DNA of 40,388 nucleotides from Chloroflexota bacterium (GCA_022567135.1 JADFHP010000009.1:1-40388), one strand, 5' to 3'; counted from the first letter of the stretch, positions 23,329 through 32,634 are shown. The notes: generated by a model not told the origin, from the letters alone. Numbers and translations: made by a program.

Positions 23329-26300
23329 GTGATCTGCGCCAGGTGCAAGACGGAGAACCCGGCAGAAGCAAAATTCTGCATGAGTTGCGGCTCTGAGATT
23401 CTCCCTTACTGTCCCGAATGCGAGATGGAGCTCCCCGCGGGCGCTGAGTTCTGCCATCTCTGCGGCCGAAAACTGGGAGCCGATCCGGCCGCGCATGCGG
23501 CGGTTCACGGTTCATCCGCCACCCCCGCTCCCGCCGCTCTGGCAGCACCGGACCGCGTAACCCAGTACATCCCCGACGAACTTAAGGGGAAGCTTGAGTC
23601 TGCCCGTTCGACAGGGGGCATGGAAGGAGAGCGTCGTGTTGTCACGATGCTCTTCTGCGATGTCCAGGGATCGACCGCTGCCGCCGAGCAGCTCGACCCG
23701 GAAGAGTGGGCAGAAATCATGAACGGCGCGTTCAAACACCTGATAGCGCCGGTCTACACGTACGAGGGAACGATCGCACGCCTCATGGGCGATTCGATTC
23801 TCGCCTTCTTCGGCGCCCCGATAGCACACGAAGATGACCCTGAAAGGGCCACACTTGCCGGCCTCGATATTCTCGAGGAGATAGAACCGTACAGGGAGTC
23901 GGTCAAGGCGCGCTGGGGGCTGGATTTCAACGTCCGCGTCGGCATCAACACAGGACTGGTAGTTGTCGGCGCGGTCGGATCCGACCTGCTGGTCGAGTAC
24001 ACGGCGCTGGGCGATGCGGTGAACCTGGCGGCACGGATGGAGCAGACCGCAGACCCCGGTACGGTTCGGATAACCGACAACACACATCGGCTTATCGCGC
24101 CGCTCTTTGATTTCGAGGATCTCGGCGGCATCGAGGCGAAGGGGAAGAGCGAGCTGGTCCAGTCCTATCGGGTGATAGCGGCGCGCGAAGAACGCGGCCG
24201 GCTTCGGGGAATTGAGGGGCTTGACTCACCGCTGATCGGGCGGGAGCAAGAGATGCGCTCGATGCGCGCCGCCGTGTCTGAGTTGCAGCAGGGCAGGGGC
24301 CAGATCCTCTCTGTGATGGGCGAAGCCGGGCTGGGCAAGTCCAGGCTGGTTTCGGAGCTTCGGCAGGCGCTTGACAGGGAGTCGGCAGCCGGCATCGGAG
24401 CCGATGGCAAGGCGGCGCCGATTCGCTGGTGCGAGGGTAGATCCCTCTCCTACGAGACAGCCACGCCCTATGCGCCCTTTACGGTACTTTTGACCAGCTG
24501 CTTCGATCTTCGCTCAGAGCTTTCGGATGATGAAAAGTACGCGGTTCTACAGGCCCAGATTGAGCGCGTTTGCGGGGAACGCGAGGCCGGCATTACGCCC
24601 TACGTGGCAAGCCTGCTGGGTATCAAGCTTCCGGAAAAGGTGTCGGGCCGAATTATCTACCTGACGCCACCGGAGATGCGCGGGCACACGTTCAGGGCCG
24701 TGGCGGAGTTCATCGAGTTCCTCGCCACGAAACAGCCCGTCATCCTGAGCTTTGAAGACGTCCACTGGATTGACCCGACATCGATGGATCTCTTGCGGGA
24801 GCTGTTGCCGATAACCGACCGCGCGGCGCTGATGATCGTCGGAGCGTTCAGGCCGTGGCGAAATGAGCCGTCATGGGAGCTACACGAGATCGGATCGAGG
24901 GATTACGCGCACCGTTACGTTTCGATCATGCTTTCGCCGCTTAACAGCGAACAGTCACGAGAGTTGGTTGGGCATTTGCTCGAGGTCGACGATCTGCCGG
25001 TGAGCGTGCGGACGCTGATTCTCGCCAGGGCAGAGGGCAATCCGTTCTATGTTGAGGAAGTGATCAGGTCGCTTCTGGACGCCGGGCTGATAGTGAAGGA
25101 GGGCGGGCGCTGGAAGGCGACGGAGGAGATCGAGCACATCTCGGTACCTGACACGCTGGCTGGCGTGATCACCGCTCGCTTCGATCAGCTCTCGGACGCG
25201 GCCAGGCAGGCTGCCCAGTCCGCGGCGGTCATTGGCAGGGAGTTTTCGTTCGATGCTCTCGCCGACCTCTTGCAGGAGGTCGATTCACTCGACGAAGCGC
25301 TGACCGACCTTCAGCGGCGAGAGATGATCCGGGAGACGAGGCGGGTGCCGCAGCGCGTCTACATGTTCAAGCATGCCCTTACCCAGGAGACCGTGTACAA
25401 CTCGTTGTTGCTGAGCAAGCGCCGGGAACTTCACCGCAGGCTCGCCGAGTGCTACGAGCGGCAATCGCCGGACGGCGTCGAGGCGATCGCGCGGCACTTC
25501 ATGGAGGCCGGGGAGCGCGAACGCGCCCTTCCTTACGTGGTCTCCTCCGGGGAGCGCGCGGCGGGCGCATACTCCACGGCTGAGGCGATCGGCCACTTCA
25601 ACCAGGCGTTGGAGATACTCGATGCCTCCGAACAGATGGCTTCGAGCGATCTTGTCCGACGCGCGCATGAGGGACTTGGCGGGGCGCAGACGTTTGGCGG
25701 CGACATTGACGGCGCGATAGCGACGTACACGAAGATGAGTGAACTCGCCGAGGCCGCCCAGGATGTTCCGATGCAGGTCTCTGCCTACAACAAGCTCGCC
25801 TTCATCTCCGGCATCGTGCTGGGAGACGCTGACAAGGCAGAGGCGTTGCTCTCCAAGTCTTCGAGCATGGCCGACGCTGTCAGCGACTATGGCGGCCTGG
25901 CCGAGTACCACGTGACGGAGTGCTATCTGCGGACCACAAGCGGCGACCTTGAAGGCGCCAGGGATCATCAGACGGAGGCCCAGCAACTGGGCGAGGACCA
26001 GGGCCTTGAAACGGCCCGCCTGTTCGGGCTGGCCCACTATGCCAACACGCTGGCGTATATGGCCGAATTCGACGAGTCGATGAAGGCCGCGGAGATCGCC
26101 AGAGCCGCTGCCGAAGCGGTTGGTAACCAGCAGTATCTGGCCGAGGTGATGGGGCACATTCTCCCGCTCAATCACATGCGAAACGGCGATCTGGAGCTTG
26201 CGTACGAAGTATCGGCGGAGGGCCTGAAGATCGCGCAGGAGATCGGCGCATCTCAGGAATTGGCGAAGGCGGCGTTCACGCACGGCATGGTTGCTGCGAT

Positions 26301-27036
26301 GAGGGGGCTGTATGAGGAAGCAATCCGGGCGCATTCACTGTCGGATTCCACGGCGGTTGCGGCGGGACTTAACTTTCTGGAGTTGCTCGCGAAGTGCGGT
26401 CTTGGAACGGCCTACGCGGATATTAGCCCCAGATTGATGGACAGGGCGGCGGAGTTCCACAGAGAGGCCGACGAGGCGAGAAGCAAACCCCTTGGCAACG
26501 CGTTCGGCTCGATGGCGTCGGCGGAGATGGGATTCCGCGAGATGAAGGCGGGAAATCTTGACGAGGCGCAGCGCTATTTCGACCAGGGACTGGTAGAGCC
26601 GTCGGCGGCGAAGTACCTGGCCCGGCCGGCTCTTCTCCTCGGTTCCGGGTTCGTCAAGATGATGCAGGGCGAATCCGACGAAGCCGGGCGGCTGATCGGA
26701 GAAGGTCGCGAGTTCGCCGAGCAGCGTGGGATGAGACATTTCTACCCCGTGATCGAGTTCGCGGAAGCTAACCTCCTGATGGTCCAGGAAAATCTCGGTG
26801 GGGCGCTCGATGCATTCCTTCTTGGCGAAAAGCTGGCCTCAGAGATGGGCGCCCAGCCGTGGGTGTGGCAGAACCAGGCGGGGGCGGCCCGCGCCCTCGA
26901 TGCGCTGGGCCGGAGTGAAGACGCCAGCGTGAAACGAAAAGAGGCCGAGCAGTCCATCGAACAGATCGGCGGCCACTTCGAAGATGAGGAACTTAGAGAG
27001 CATTTTCTTGAGCACGCAATATCAACTCTGGCGTGA
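23329..27036 (+). CDS. Zinc-ribbon / class III nucleotidyl cyclase / AAA ATPase / TPR protein
   Basis: The 1235-residue protein has four parts. Two zinc ribbons sit at Cys3-Cys45 (four CxxC pairs). A class III cyclase domain spans ~100-285: metal ligands Asp111 in FCDVQGST and Asp155 in MGDSILAFFG, then LGDAVNLAARM with Asn232 and Arg236. The Lys usually three residues before GD is Arg151 here, so cAMP as product is likely but not certain. A STAND/AAA-like ATPase follows, with Walker A GEAGLGKS (331-338) and Walker B ILSFEDVHW (~472). The C-terminal half is TPR-like helical repeats. The GTG at 23329 has GGAG six bases upstream and gives the usual VICxxC start; ATG 23317 is the alternative. 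It is the first gene of the signalling operon. Confidence 0.92.
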   Translation: MICARCKTENPAEAKFCMSCGSEILPYCPECEMELPAGAEFCHLCGRKLGADPAAHAAVHGSSATPAPAALAAPDRVTQYIPDELKGKLESARSTGGMEGERRVVTMLFCDVQGSTAAAEQLDPEEWAEIMNGAFKHLIAPVYTYEGTIARLMGDSILAFFGAPIAHEDDPERATLAGLDILEEIEPYRESVKARWGLDFNVRVGINTGLVVVGAVGSDLLVEYTALGDAVNLAARMEQTADPGTVRITDNTHRLIAPLFDFEDLGGIEAKGKSELVQSYRVIAAREERGRLRGIEGLDSPLIGREQEMRSMRAAVSELQQGRGQILSVMGEAGLGKSRLVSELRQALDRESAAGIGADGKAAPIRWCEGRSLSYETATPYAPFTVLLTSCFDLRSELSDDEKYAVLQAQIERVCGEREAGITPYVASLLGIKLPEKVSGRIIYLTPPEMRGHTFRAVAEFIEFLATKQPVILSFEDVHWIDPTSMDLLRELLPITDRAALMIVGAFRPWRNEPSWELHEIGSRDYAHRYVSIMLSPLNSEQSRELVGHLLEVDDLPVSVRTLILARAEGNPFYVEEVIRSLLDAGLIVKEGGRWKATEEIEHISVPDTLAGVITARFDQLSDAARQAAQSAAVIGREFSFDALADLLQEVDSLDEALTDLQRREMIRETRRVPQRVYMFKHALTQETVYNSLLLSKRRELHRRLAECYERQSPDGVEAIARHFMEAGERERALPYVVSSGERAAGAYSTAEAIGHFNQALEILDASEQMASSDLVRRAHEGLGGAQTFGGDIDGAIATYTKMSELAEAAQDVPMQVSAYNKLAFISGIVLGDADKAEALLSKSSSMADAVSDYGGLAEYHVTECYLRTTSGDLEGARDHQTEAQQLGEDQGLETARLFGLAHYANTLAYMAEFDESMKAAEIARAAAEAVGNQQYLAEVMGHILPLNHMRNGDLELAYEVSAEGLKIAQEIGASQELAKAAFTHGMVAAMRGLYEEAIRAHSLSDSTAVAAGLNFLELLAKCGLGTAYADISPRLMDRAAEFHREADEARSKPLGNAFGSMASAEMGFREMKAGNLDEAQRYFDQGLVEPSAAKYLARPALLLGSGFVKMMQGESDEAGRLIGEGREFAEQRGMRHFYPVIEFAEANLLMVQENLGGALDAFLLGEKLASEMGAQPWVWQNQAGAARALDALGRSEDASVKRKEAEQSIEQIGGHFEDEELREHFLEHAISTLA

Positions 27037-27096
27037 CGCCACCAGAGACGCGGGCCGCTTGTATCTGGTTTTCAGTAGATAGAGAGGCGACTTTTC

Positions 27097-28764
27097 TTGG
27101 CAAATCCGATCATCATGACGATCGATGATGACCCGCAGGTGCTCAACGCGATTGAGCGGGACATCCGGAGCCACTACGGGCGCGAATACCGGATTCTCAA
27201 GGCGACTAGCGGCGCGGAGGCGCTGGACACGGCAAAGCAACTCGCCCGGAGAAATGACTCCGTGGCGCTGTTCCTTTCGGACCAGCGAATGCCAGAAATG
27301 ACCGGCTCGGAGTTCCTGGGCGAGGTGATGTCTGTTTATCCGCAGGCCAAAAAGGTGCTTCTCACGGCCTATGCGGACACGAACGTGGCCATTACCAGCA
27401 TTAACGACATCGGTCTTGACTACTACCTGATGAAGCCGTGGGATCCGCCGGAGAACAATCTTTACCCTGTGCTGGACGATCTTCTCAGCGACTGGCAGGC
27501 GACGGCTGAGATTCCGTACGACGGAATTCGGGTGGCAGGGACGATGTGGTCGGCCACATCGCATGAGGCTAAAGACTTTCTTGCCCGCAACTCGATTCCC
27601 TATCGCTGGCTGGACATCGAGAAGGATGATCAGGCTCTGAAGCTTGTAGAAGATATCGAGGCAGATCTGGACCGCCGCCGCCTGCCGGTTGTCTTCTTCC
27701 CCGACGGCAGCACTCTGGTCGAGCCAACCACCCTGGCCATAGCCGAGAAAGTGGGACTCCAGACCCGGGCGTCGCGTCCTTTCTACGATCTGATCATCGT
27801 TGGCGGCGGCCCTGCAGGGCTTGGAGCAGGGGTATATGGCGCAGCCGAGGGCCTACGGACTGCGATGATCGAACGGGAGGCAGCAGGAGGGCAGGCGGGA
27901 ACCAGCTCCAGGATTGAGAACTACCTCGGCTTTCCAAACGGCATCAGCGGCGCCGACCTGGCGCGCCGGGCATCTACGCAAGTTCAGCGCCTTGGCGTCG
28001 AAGTTCTGTTGCCGCAGTCGGTCACGGCGGTTCGGGTTGAAGATCTGTACAAAATCGTCGAGTTGGCCGATGGCACGGAACTGACCTGCCGCGCTCTCAT
28101 CGTCTGCACCGGCATGGCGACCAACCGGCTTCGGGCAGAGGGAGTCGATTCCCTTACAGGCGCGGGCGTCTATTACGGAGCGTCGTTGACGGAGGCCGCC
28201 TCATATCGCGACCGGCCCGTCTACATCGTCGGCGGAGCTAACTCGGCCGGACAGAGCGCCATGCTCTTCTCCAAGTACGCCAGCCAGGTGACCATGCTGG
28301 TACGCGCAGAATCGCTACAGCAGTCGATGTCCCAGTATCTGATCGACCAGATCGCCGGAACCGACAACATAGAAGTGCTGCCCTATACCGAAGTCGGGAG
28401 CGTCGAAGGCGGAAACGAGCTGAAGAAGATAAATCTGAGGAACAACCAGACGGGTGAGGAGCGGGCCGTTGATGCCGCAGCCATGTTCATCTTCGTTGGC
28501 GCGCGTCCGCATTCCGATCTGTTGCAGGGCGTCGTCCAGTTGAACGACGCCGGGTTCATACTCACCGGCGATCAGATGGACCGGAACGGTGGAAGCCCGG
28601 CGCCATGGCCCCTGAAGCGCGATCCATTCTCGCTCGAGACCAGCGTGCCCGGAATATTCGCGGCGGGCGATGTCCAGAACGGCGCCATCAAGCGCGTCGC
28701 AACAGCCGTCGGCATGGGGGCAATCGCGGTGAGCCTGGTTCATCAGTACCTGGCGACCGTCTGA
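27097..28764 (+). CDS. Receiver / thioredoxin-fold / thioredoxin-reductase-like flavoprotein
   Basis: The 555-residue protein begins with a receiver domain: acidic Asp10-12, phospho-acceptor Asp62 in LSDQRMPEMTG, Thr90 and Lys113 in MKPWDPP. A glutaredoxin-like region (~143-220) follows, in which the CxxC site is replaced by SATSHE. From ~228 comes a thioredoxin-reductase-like FAD/NAD(P)H fold with GGGPAG (236-241), GGQAGTSSRIENYLGFP, a second nucleotide site VGGANSAGQSA (378-388) and AAGDVQ. The CxxC of thioredoxin reductases is absent (YYGASLTEA stands there); the only cysteines are Cys331 and Cys337. The start is TTG, 60 bp after the cyclase; ATG 27115 is an alternative. It overlaps the kinase gene by one base. 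Confidence 0.92.
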   Translation: MANPIIMTIDDDPQVLNAIERDIRSHYGREYRILKATSGAEALDTAKQLARRNDSVALFLSDQRMPEMTGSEFLGEVMSVYPQAKKVLLTAYADTNVAITSINDIGLDYYLMKPWDPPENNLYPVLDDLLSDWQATAEIPYDGIRVAGTMWSATSHEAKDFLARNSIPYRWLDIEKDDQALKLVEDIEADLDRRRLPVVFFPDGSTLVEPTTLAIAEKVGLQTRASRPFYDLIIVGGGPAGLGAGVYGAAEGLRTAMIEREAAGGQAGTSSRIENYLGFPNGISGADLARRASTQVQRLGVEVLLPQSVTAVRVEDLYKIVELADGTELTCRALIVCTGMATNRLRAEGVDSLTGAGVYYGASLTEAASYRDRPVYIVGGANSAGQSAMLFSKYASQVTMLVRAESLQQSMSQYLIDQIAGTDNIEVLPYTEVGSVEGGNELKKINLRNNQTGEERAVDAAAMFIFVGARPHSDLLQGVVQLNDAGFILTGDQMDRNGGSPAPWPLKRDPFSLETSVPGIFAAGDVQNGAIKRVATAVGMGAIAVSLVHQYLATV

Positions 28765-30173
28765 TGGCCCAGGTCAACGAAACGTTCAAGTTCCTCTGCA
28801 AAGTGCCGCTGTTCGCGAGCCTGCCGGAGCCGGACCTGCGGAAAATCTGCGAAGCGACCTGGGACGTCGATCTGGTTGCCGGCGACATCCTTTTCAAGGA
28901 GGGGGCGCTCGGCGATAACGCCTATGTGGTCCGCCGCGGAGAGATGGATGTCCTCAGATCGTCCACGGGCTCTGACGTTCTGCTGGCAGTGGTCGGTCCG
29001 GGTGAGGTCATAGGCGAGATGGCGCTGGTAGAGGAAGCGCCGCGTAACGCGACGTTGCGGGCGAGGTCAGATACCCGGCTCCTGGCGATCCCCAAGGCCG
29101 AAATGGACAAGTTGCTGGACACAAGCACGTCCGCAGCCCGGGCGATGTTCACGAACGTCCTGCAACGCTGGCGCACGACCGAAAGCGCCCTGCGCCAGAA
29201 CGAGAAGATGGCCCAGTTGGGAACGCTATCGGCCGGAGTCGCGCATGAACTGAACAACCCTGCCGCGGCGGTATCCAGAGCGTCCGATCAATTGAGTGGC
29301 GGCGTGCGGGACCTTGCCTCCGCATACTCGGCAGTACTGGCCCTGCAACTGACCGATGAACAGCAGGCAGCGCTGGATGCGCTGAGCAAAGACGCCCGCG
29401 AGCGTGCAGTGCATCCACTGGAGCTTGGCTCCCTCGAGCGGAGCGACCGCGAGTACGAGGTCGAGAACTGGCTTGAAGACAGGAATGTTTCGGATCCGTG
29501 GGAAGTGGCGCCCACCCTGGTGAACATGGGTTACGACACTGCGGGACTGGGCGAGATTGCCGGAAGCTTTGGGCCCGATCAACTCAAGCCGGTGGTGAGC
29601 TTTCTGAGCGCCAGCTACGGCGTACACAATCTGATCAACGAGATAGGCCAGGGTTCAGGCCGCATATCCGAGATCGTGAAGGCGCTCAAGGGCTACGCTT
29701 ATCTGGATCAGGCGCCGGTGCAGGAAGTAGACGTGCATGAGGGGCTGAACGACACGCTTGTGATCCTGCGCAGCAAGCTCAAAGACGGCATTACGGTCAA
29801 TAAGGAATATGCCGAGGACCTTCCCGTGATCCAGGCTTACGGCAGTGAACTGAACCAGGTGTGGACCAACCTGATCGACAATGCCGCATATGCGATGGAC
29901 GGCAAGGGAGAGATCACCATCTCAACCGATGCTACCGAGGGTGGAATTCAGATTGACATCACGGATGACGGTCCGGGAATTCCACCCGAGATTCAGTCCC
30001 GGATTTTTGACGCCTTCTTTACCACCAAGCCACCCGGCCAGGGAACAGGGCTGGGATTGGACATATCCCACAACATCATCGTGCTGAAGCACCGCGGCGA
30101 ACTGCTCCTTGAGTCGGAGCCGGGAAAGACGCGCTTCACCGTGCGGTTGCCGCTGAACTTCGAGGCTGTGTGA
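28764..30173 (+). CDS. Histidine kinase with N-terminal cyclic-nucleotide-binding domain
   Basis: The 469-residue protein starts with a CRP-type cNMP-binding domain (~10-125). Its phosphate-binding cassette GEMALVEEAPRNAT keeps Glu85 and Arg94, the residues that hold the ribose and cyclic phosphate. A dimerisation/phospho-acceptor helix carries His161 in GVAHELNNP. A long helical insert (~170-300) is followed by the ATPase domain with NLIDNA (N-box, ~369-374), DDGPGIPPE (~401) and GTGLGLDIS (~427). There is no membrane segment, so it is cytoplasmic. ATG 28764 overlaps the preceding stop as TGATG, implying coupling. The neighbour's receiver domain is the obvious phosphotransfer partner and the cyclase the obvious ligand source; both are inference. 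Confidence 0.93.
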   Translation: MAQVNETFKFLCKVPLFASLPEPDLRKICEATWDVDLVAGDILFKEGALGDNAYVVRRGEMDVLRSSTGSDVLLAVVGPGEVIGEMALVEEAPRNATLRARSDTRLLAIPKAEMDKLLDTSTSAARAMFTNVLQRWRTTESALRQNEKMAQLGTLSAGVAHELNNPAAAVSRASDQLSGGVRDLASAYSAVLALQLTDEQQAALDALSKDARERAVHPLELGSLERSDREYEVENWLEDRNVSDPWEVAPTLVNMGYDTAGLGEIAGSFGPDQLKPVVSFLSASYGVHNLINEIGQGSGRISEIVKALKGYAYLDQAPVQEVDVHEGLNDTLVILRSKLKDGITVNKEYAEDLPVIQAYGSELNQVWTNLIDNAAYAMDGKGEITISTDATEGGIQIDITDDGPGIPPEIQSRIFDAFFTTKPPGQGTGLGLDISHNIIVLKHRGELLLESEPGKTRFTVRLPLNFEAV

Positions 30174-30180
30174 GCGGTTC

Positions 30181-31242
30181 CTAGACCGCTTCGAGCAGGT
30201 GGACGCTGAAAAGTTTTTCCGGGTCCGTCCAGACCCGCCTTTTCTGAAAACCTGCCCGCTCTGCCATCTCGGTGAACGCGCTGATCGTGTACTTGTGTGA
30301 GTACTCGGTCAGGATCGTCTCCCCGCTCTCAAACGTGATCGTTTTGCCGCACACGGTTGCCGTCTGGGGGACGAGGCTGACGAGGTGCATCTCGATGCGG
30401 GAATGATGCGCGTCATAGACGGCTCGATGCTCGAAATTGCCGACGTCGAAGTTGCACCCGAACTCCCGGTTCAGCCGGACGAGGATGTTTCGGTTGAACG
30501 CTGCCGTCACGCCGAGAGAGTCGTTGTAGGCCCGGTGGAGAATTTCCGGGTCCTTGTCCAGGTCGACGCCTATGAGCAGCCGGCCGCCTCGTCCCACCGT
30601 GCGCGCCATGGCAATCAGCAACTCCGTCGCATCGTGTTTCTCGAAGTTGCCGATCGTCGAGCCGGGGAAGTAGATCACCCGGTTCGGATTATCGCTAAAA
30701 CTTCCGTTCACTGAAGCCGGGAGAGTGAACGGCTGCGTGAAGTCCGCCGCAAGCGGGTGGATTTCGAGCCATGGATATTCGAGCTTCAGGCCGCGGGCCG
30801 TCTTGATCAGATGCTCGGCCGATATGTCGATCGGGATGTACCCCGCCGGCCGGTCGAGATGGCGCAGGAGCACCCGTGTCTTTGTGCTCGAGCCGCTGCC
30901 GTACTCGATCAACATCGCCCCGGCGCCCAGCTCGGTGGCTATCTCATCAGCGTAGCTTTCCATCAGCGCCGTTTCCGTGCGGGTGACGTAGTACTCGCTG
31001 AGATTGCAGATTTCGTCGAAGAGTTGCGAGCCGCGCTCGTCATAGAAAAGCTTCGACGGCAGCATCTTCTGGCGTCCGCTGAGGCCCTGGATGATTTCGT
31101 CCATAATCGCGGGGGCCGGGGGGGGTGACGCTACTATGGCGCCGTCGGCCGCGACAGTCGCGCCAGAAACTACCTTGAACTCATCGGAGGTCCGGTCCCT
31201 CCGCGAGTAGCCTCCTGTGTTGGGGAGTGTGATATATACCAC
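30181..31242 (-). CDS. egtD: L-histidine N(alpha)-methyltransferase
   Basis: The protein is a SAM-dependent EgtD-type methyltransferase that makes hercynine (trimethyl-histidine), the first step of ergothioneine synthesis. Family features visible are KLFYDERGSQLFDEIC, LSEYYVTRTE, LIEYGSGSSTKTRVLL (SAM site), YIPIDISAEHL, YFPGSTIGNF, LIGVDLDKD, FNRNILVRLNREFG and the C-terminal SHKYTISAF. With GTG at 31242 it has 353 residues, ~30 more than usual. An ATG 46 codons downstream would give 307. It is six bases after egtB on the same strand, so the two are one operon. Its 3' end faces the kinase gene across a 7-bp gap. Confidence 0.94.
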   Translation of the reverse strand: MVYITLPNTGGYSRRDRTSDEFKVVSGATVAADGAIVASPPPAPAIMDEIIQGLSGRQKMLPSKLFYDERGSQLFDEICNLSEYYVTRTETALMESYADEIATELGAGAMLIEYGSGSSTKTRVLLRHLDRPAGYIPIDISAEHLIKTARGLKLEYPWLEIHPLAADFTQPFTLPASVNGSFSDNPNRVIYFPGSTIGNFEKHDATELLIAMARTVGRGGRLLIGVDLDKDPEILHRAYNDSLGVTAAFNRNILVRLNREFGCNFDVGNFEHRAVYDAHHSRIEMHLVSLVPQTATVCGKTITFESGETILTEYSHKYTISAFTEMAERAGFQKRRVWTDPEKLFSVHLLEAV

Positions 31243-31248
31243 GGGTAA

Positions 31249-32634
31249 CTACCTGGCGTCCCGAGCAAGGCGGATGCCCATGAACTGCCACCGGGCATCG
31301 GCGGGGAAGAAGTTCCGGTATGTCGGCCTGATGTGCGATTCAGAAGTGGCGCATGATCCGCCGCGGAGGACCATCTGGTCCACCATCCACTTGCCGTTGT
31401 ATTCGCCCACCGCGCCGGGCAAAGGCGCATATCCGGGATACGGCGAGTATGGACTCATCGTCCACTCCCATACCTCTCCGAACATCTGGTGGAGTTTGCC
31501 CGATGGCGCGTCCTTTGAGAGCGCAGAGGGGTGGCAGCGGAGCGTGTCCACGAACGTGGCGATCGGCGTATCCGCTTCACGGGCGGCAACTTCCCATTCA
31601 TGTTCGTTGGGAAGCCGCATCCCCTTCCACCTGGCATAGGCATCGGCCTCGAAGTAGCTCACGTGAACGACGGGCTCGTCCGGATTGACCGGGCGTCTGC
31701 CGCCCAGCGTGTAGTGGGTCCAGCCCTGCTCCGTTTTTTCCCAGTAAAGCGGCGCCTTCCAGTCTTCGCTCTGGACGGTTTGCCAGCCTTTGTCGAGCCA
31801 GTTGGCAGGGCGCTGGTACTCTCCGGCTTCGATGAACTCGATAAACTCGCCGTTCGTCACCAGCCGGGATGCTATTTCGAACGGTCTCACCAGCGTCTGG
31901 TGGATAGGGCCTTCGTTATCGAAGTGGAACTGTCCACCGTCGTATCCGACCTCAGTGAGGCCGCCATCGAAGCCCAGGAACTCCATATTCGGCACGCCCA
32001 GCGGCTCCGCGTCGGGCGCGAGTTCTATGAGATACGGATTCAGGGGGTTGATTGAGAAAACGTGCTTGATGTCGGTGAGAAGAAGTTCCTGGTGCTGTTG
32101 TTCATGGTTGACTCCCAGTATTGTCAGCTCACGCAGGCGGTCCGGGTCCACATCGCGATCCATCCGGTCCAGCAGGTCGTGCATCTTCTCATCCGCAAAG
32201 TGCCGAAAATCGTAGACCTCACTGACTGTCGGACGGGACAGGAGTCCCCGCTGTGGCCGGAACCACTGGTCGCCAATCCCGTTGTAATAGGAGTTGAATA
32301 GATAGTTGTACTGCGGGTTAGGGGAGACATAGCCCGGAAGCCTGTCCTGCAGGATGAACGCCTCGAAAAACCATGTCGTATGGCCGAGGTGCCACTTCGT
32401 CGGACTCACATCCGGCATCGTCTGGACTACGTAGTCCTCGGTGACCATCGTTTCGCACAGCTTCTCGGTAAAGGCGCGAATTTCGTCGTACCGGGCGGTG
32501 AGTTCCGCCGGTGACTCGGGGTCCGGTGTCTGTGGGCGCGTGCCTGAGGCGGTTGTCCCTGAGGCGGTTGTCCCTGAGGCGGTTGTCCCTGAGGCGGTTG
32601 TCCCTGAGGCGGTTGTCCCTGAGGCGGTTGTCAT
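31249..32634 (-). CDS. egtB: Ergothioneine biosynthesis sulfoxide synthase
   Basis: The 461-residue protein has the EgtB two-domain layout. An N-terminal DinB-like iron-binding domain carries HLGH (His82, His85) and the HEQQH motif (His177, His181). A C-terminal formylglycine-generating-enzyme-like domain has WEVAAREADTPIA, HQMFGEVWEW and LRGGSCATSESHIRPTYRNFFP. EgtB is a non-heme iron enzyme that joins hercynine to a thiol (gamma-glutamylcysteine or cysteine) with oxygen. No egtA, egtC or egtE lies nearby, which is common outside actinobacteria. Residues 2-31 are six exact TTASG repeats before the conserved domain, an unusual addition. Confidence 0.95.
   Translation of the reverse strand: MTTASGTTASGTTASGTTASGTTASGTTASGTRPQTPDPESPAELTARYDEIRAFTEKLCETMVTEDYVVQTMPDVSPTKWHLGHTTWFFEAFILQDRLPGYVSPNPQYNYLFNSYYNGIGDQWFRPQRGLLSRPTVSEVYDFRHFADEKMHDLLDRMDRDVDPDRLRELTILGVNHEQQHQELLLTDIKHVFSINPLNPYLIELAPDAEPLGVPNMEFLGFDGGLTEVGYDGGQFHFDNEGPIHQTLVRPFEIASRLVTNGEFIEFIEAGEYQRPANWLDKGWQTVQSEDWKAPLYWEKTEQGWTHYTLGGRRPVNPDEPVVHVSYFEADAYARWKGMRLPNEHEWEVAAREADTPIATFVDTLRCHPSALSKDAPSGKLHQMFGEVWEWTMSPYSPYPGYAPLPGAVGEYNGKWMVDQMVLRGGSCATSESHIRPTYRNFFPADARWQFMGIRLARDAR
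32543..32632. repeat. Six-copy perfect 15-bp tandem repeat at the start of egtB
   Basis: The unit CCTGAGGCGGTTGTC (plus strand) is repeated six times without a mismatch over 90 bp. On the minus strand it encodes TTASG repeats directly after the egtB start codon. The 15-bp period keeps the reading frame whatever the copy number. Confidence 0.97.

Noticed and set aside
25285-26334. 349-codon minus-strand frame inside the cyclase gene
   Set aside because: It is a shadow in GC-rich DNA. It is rich in Arg, Leu and His and lies wholly opposite the TPR region of a well-supported protein.
32543-32632. Tandem repeat as a possible CRISPR array
   Set aside because: The units are contiguous with no spacers and lie inside a coding frame.
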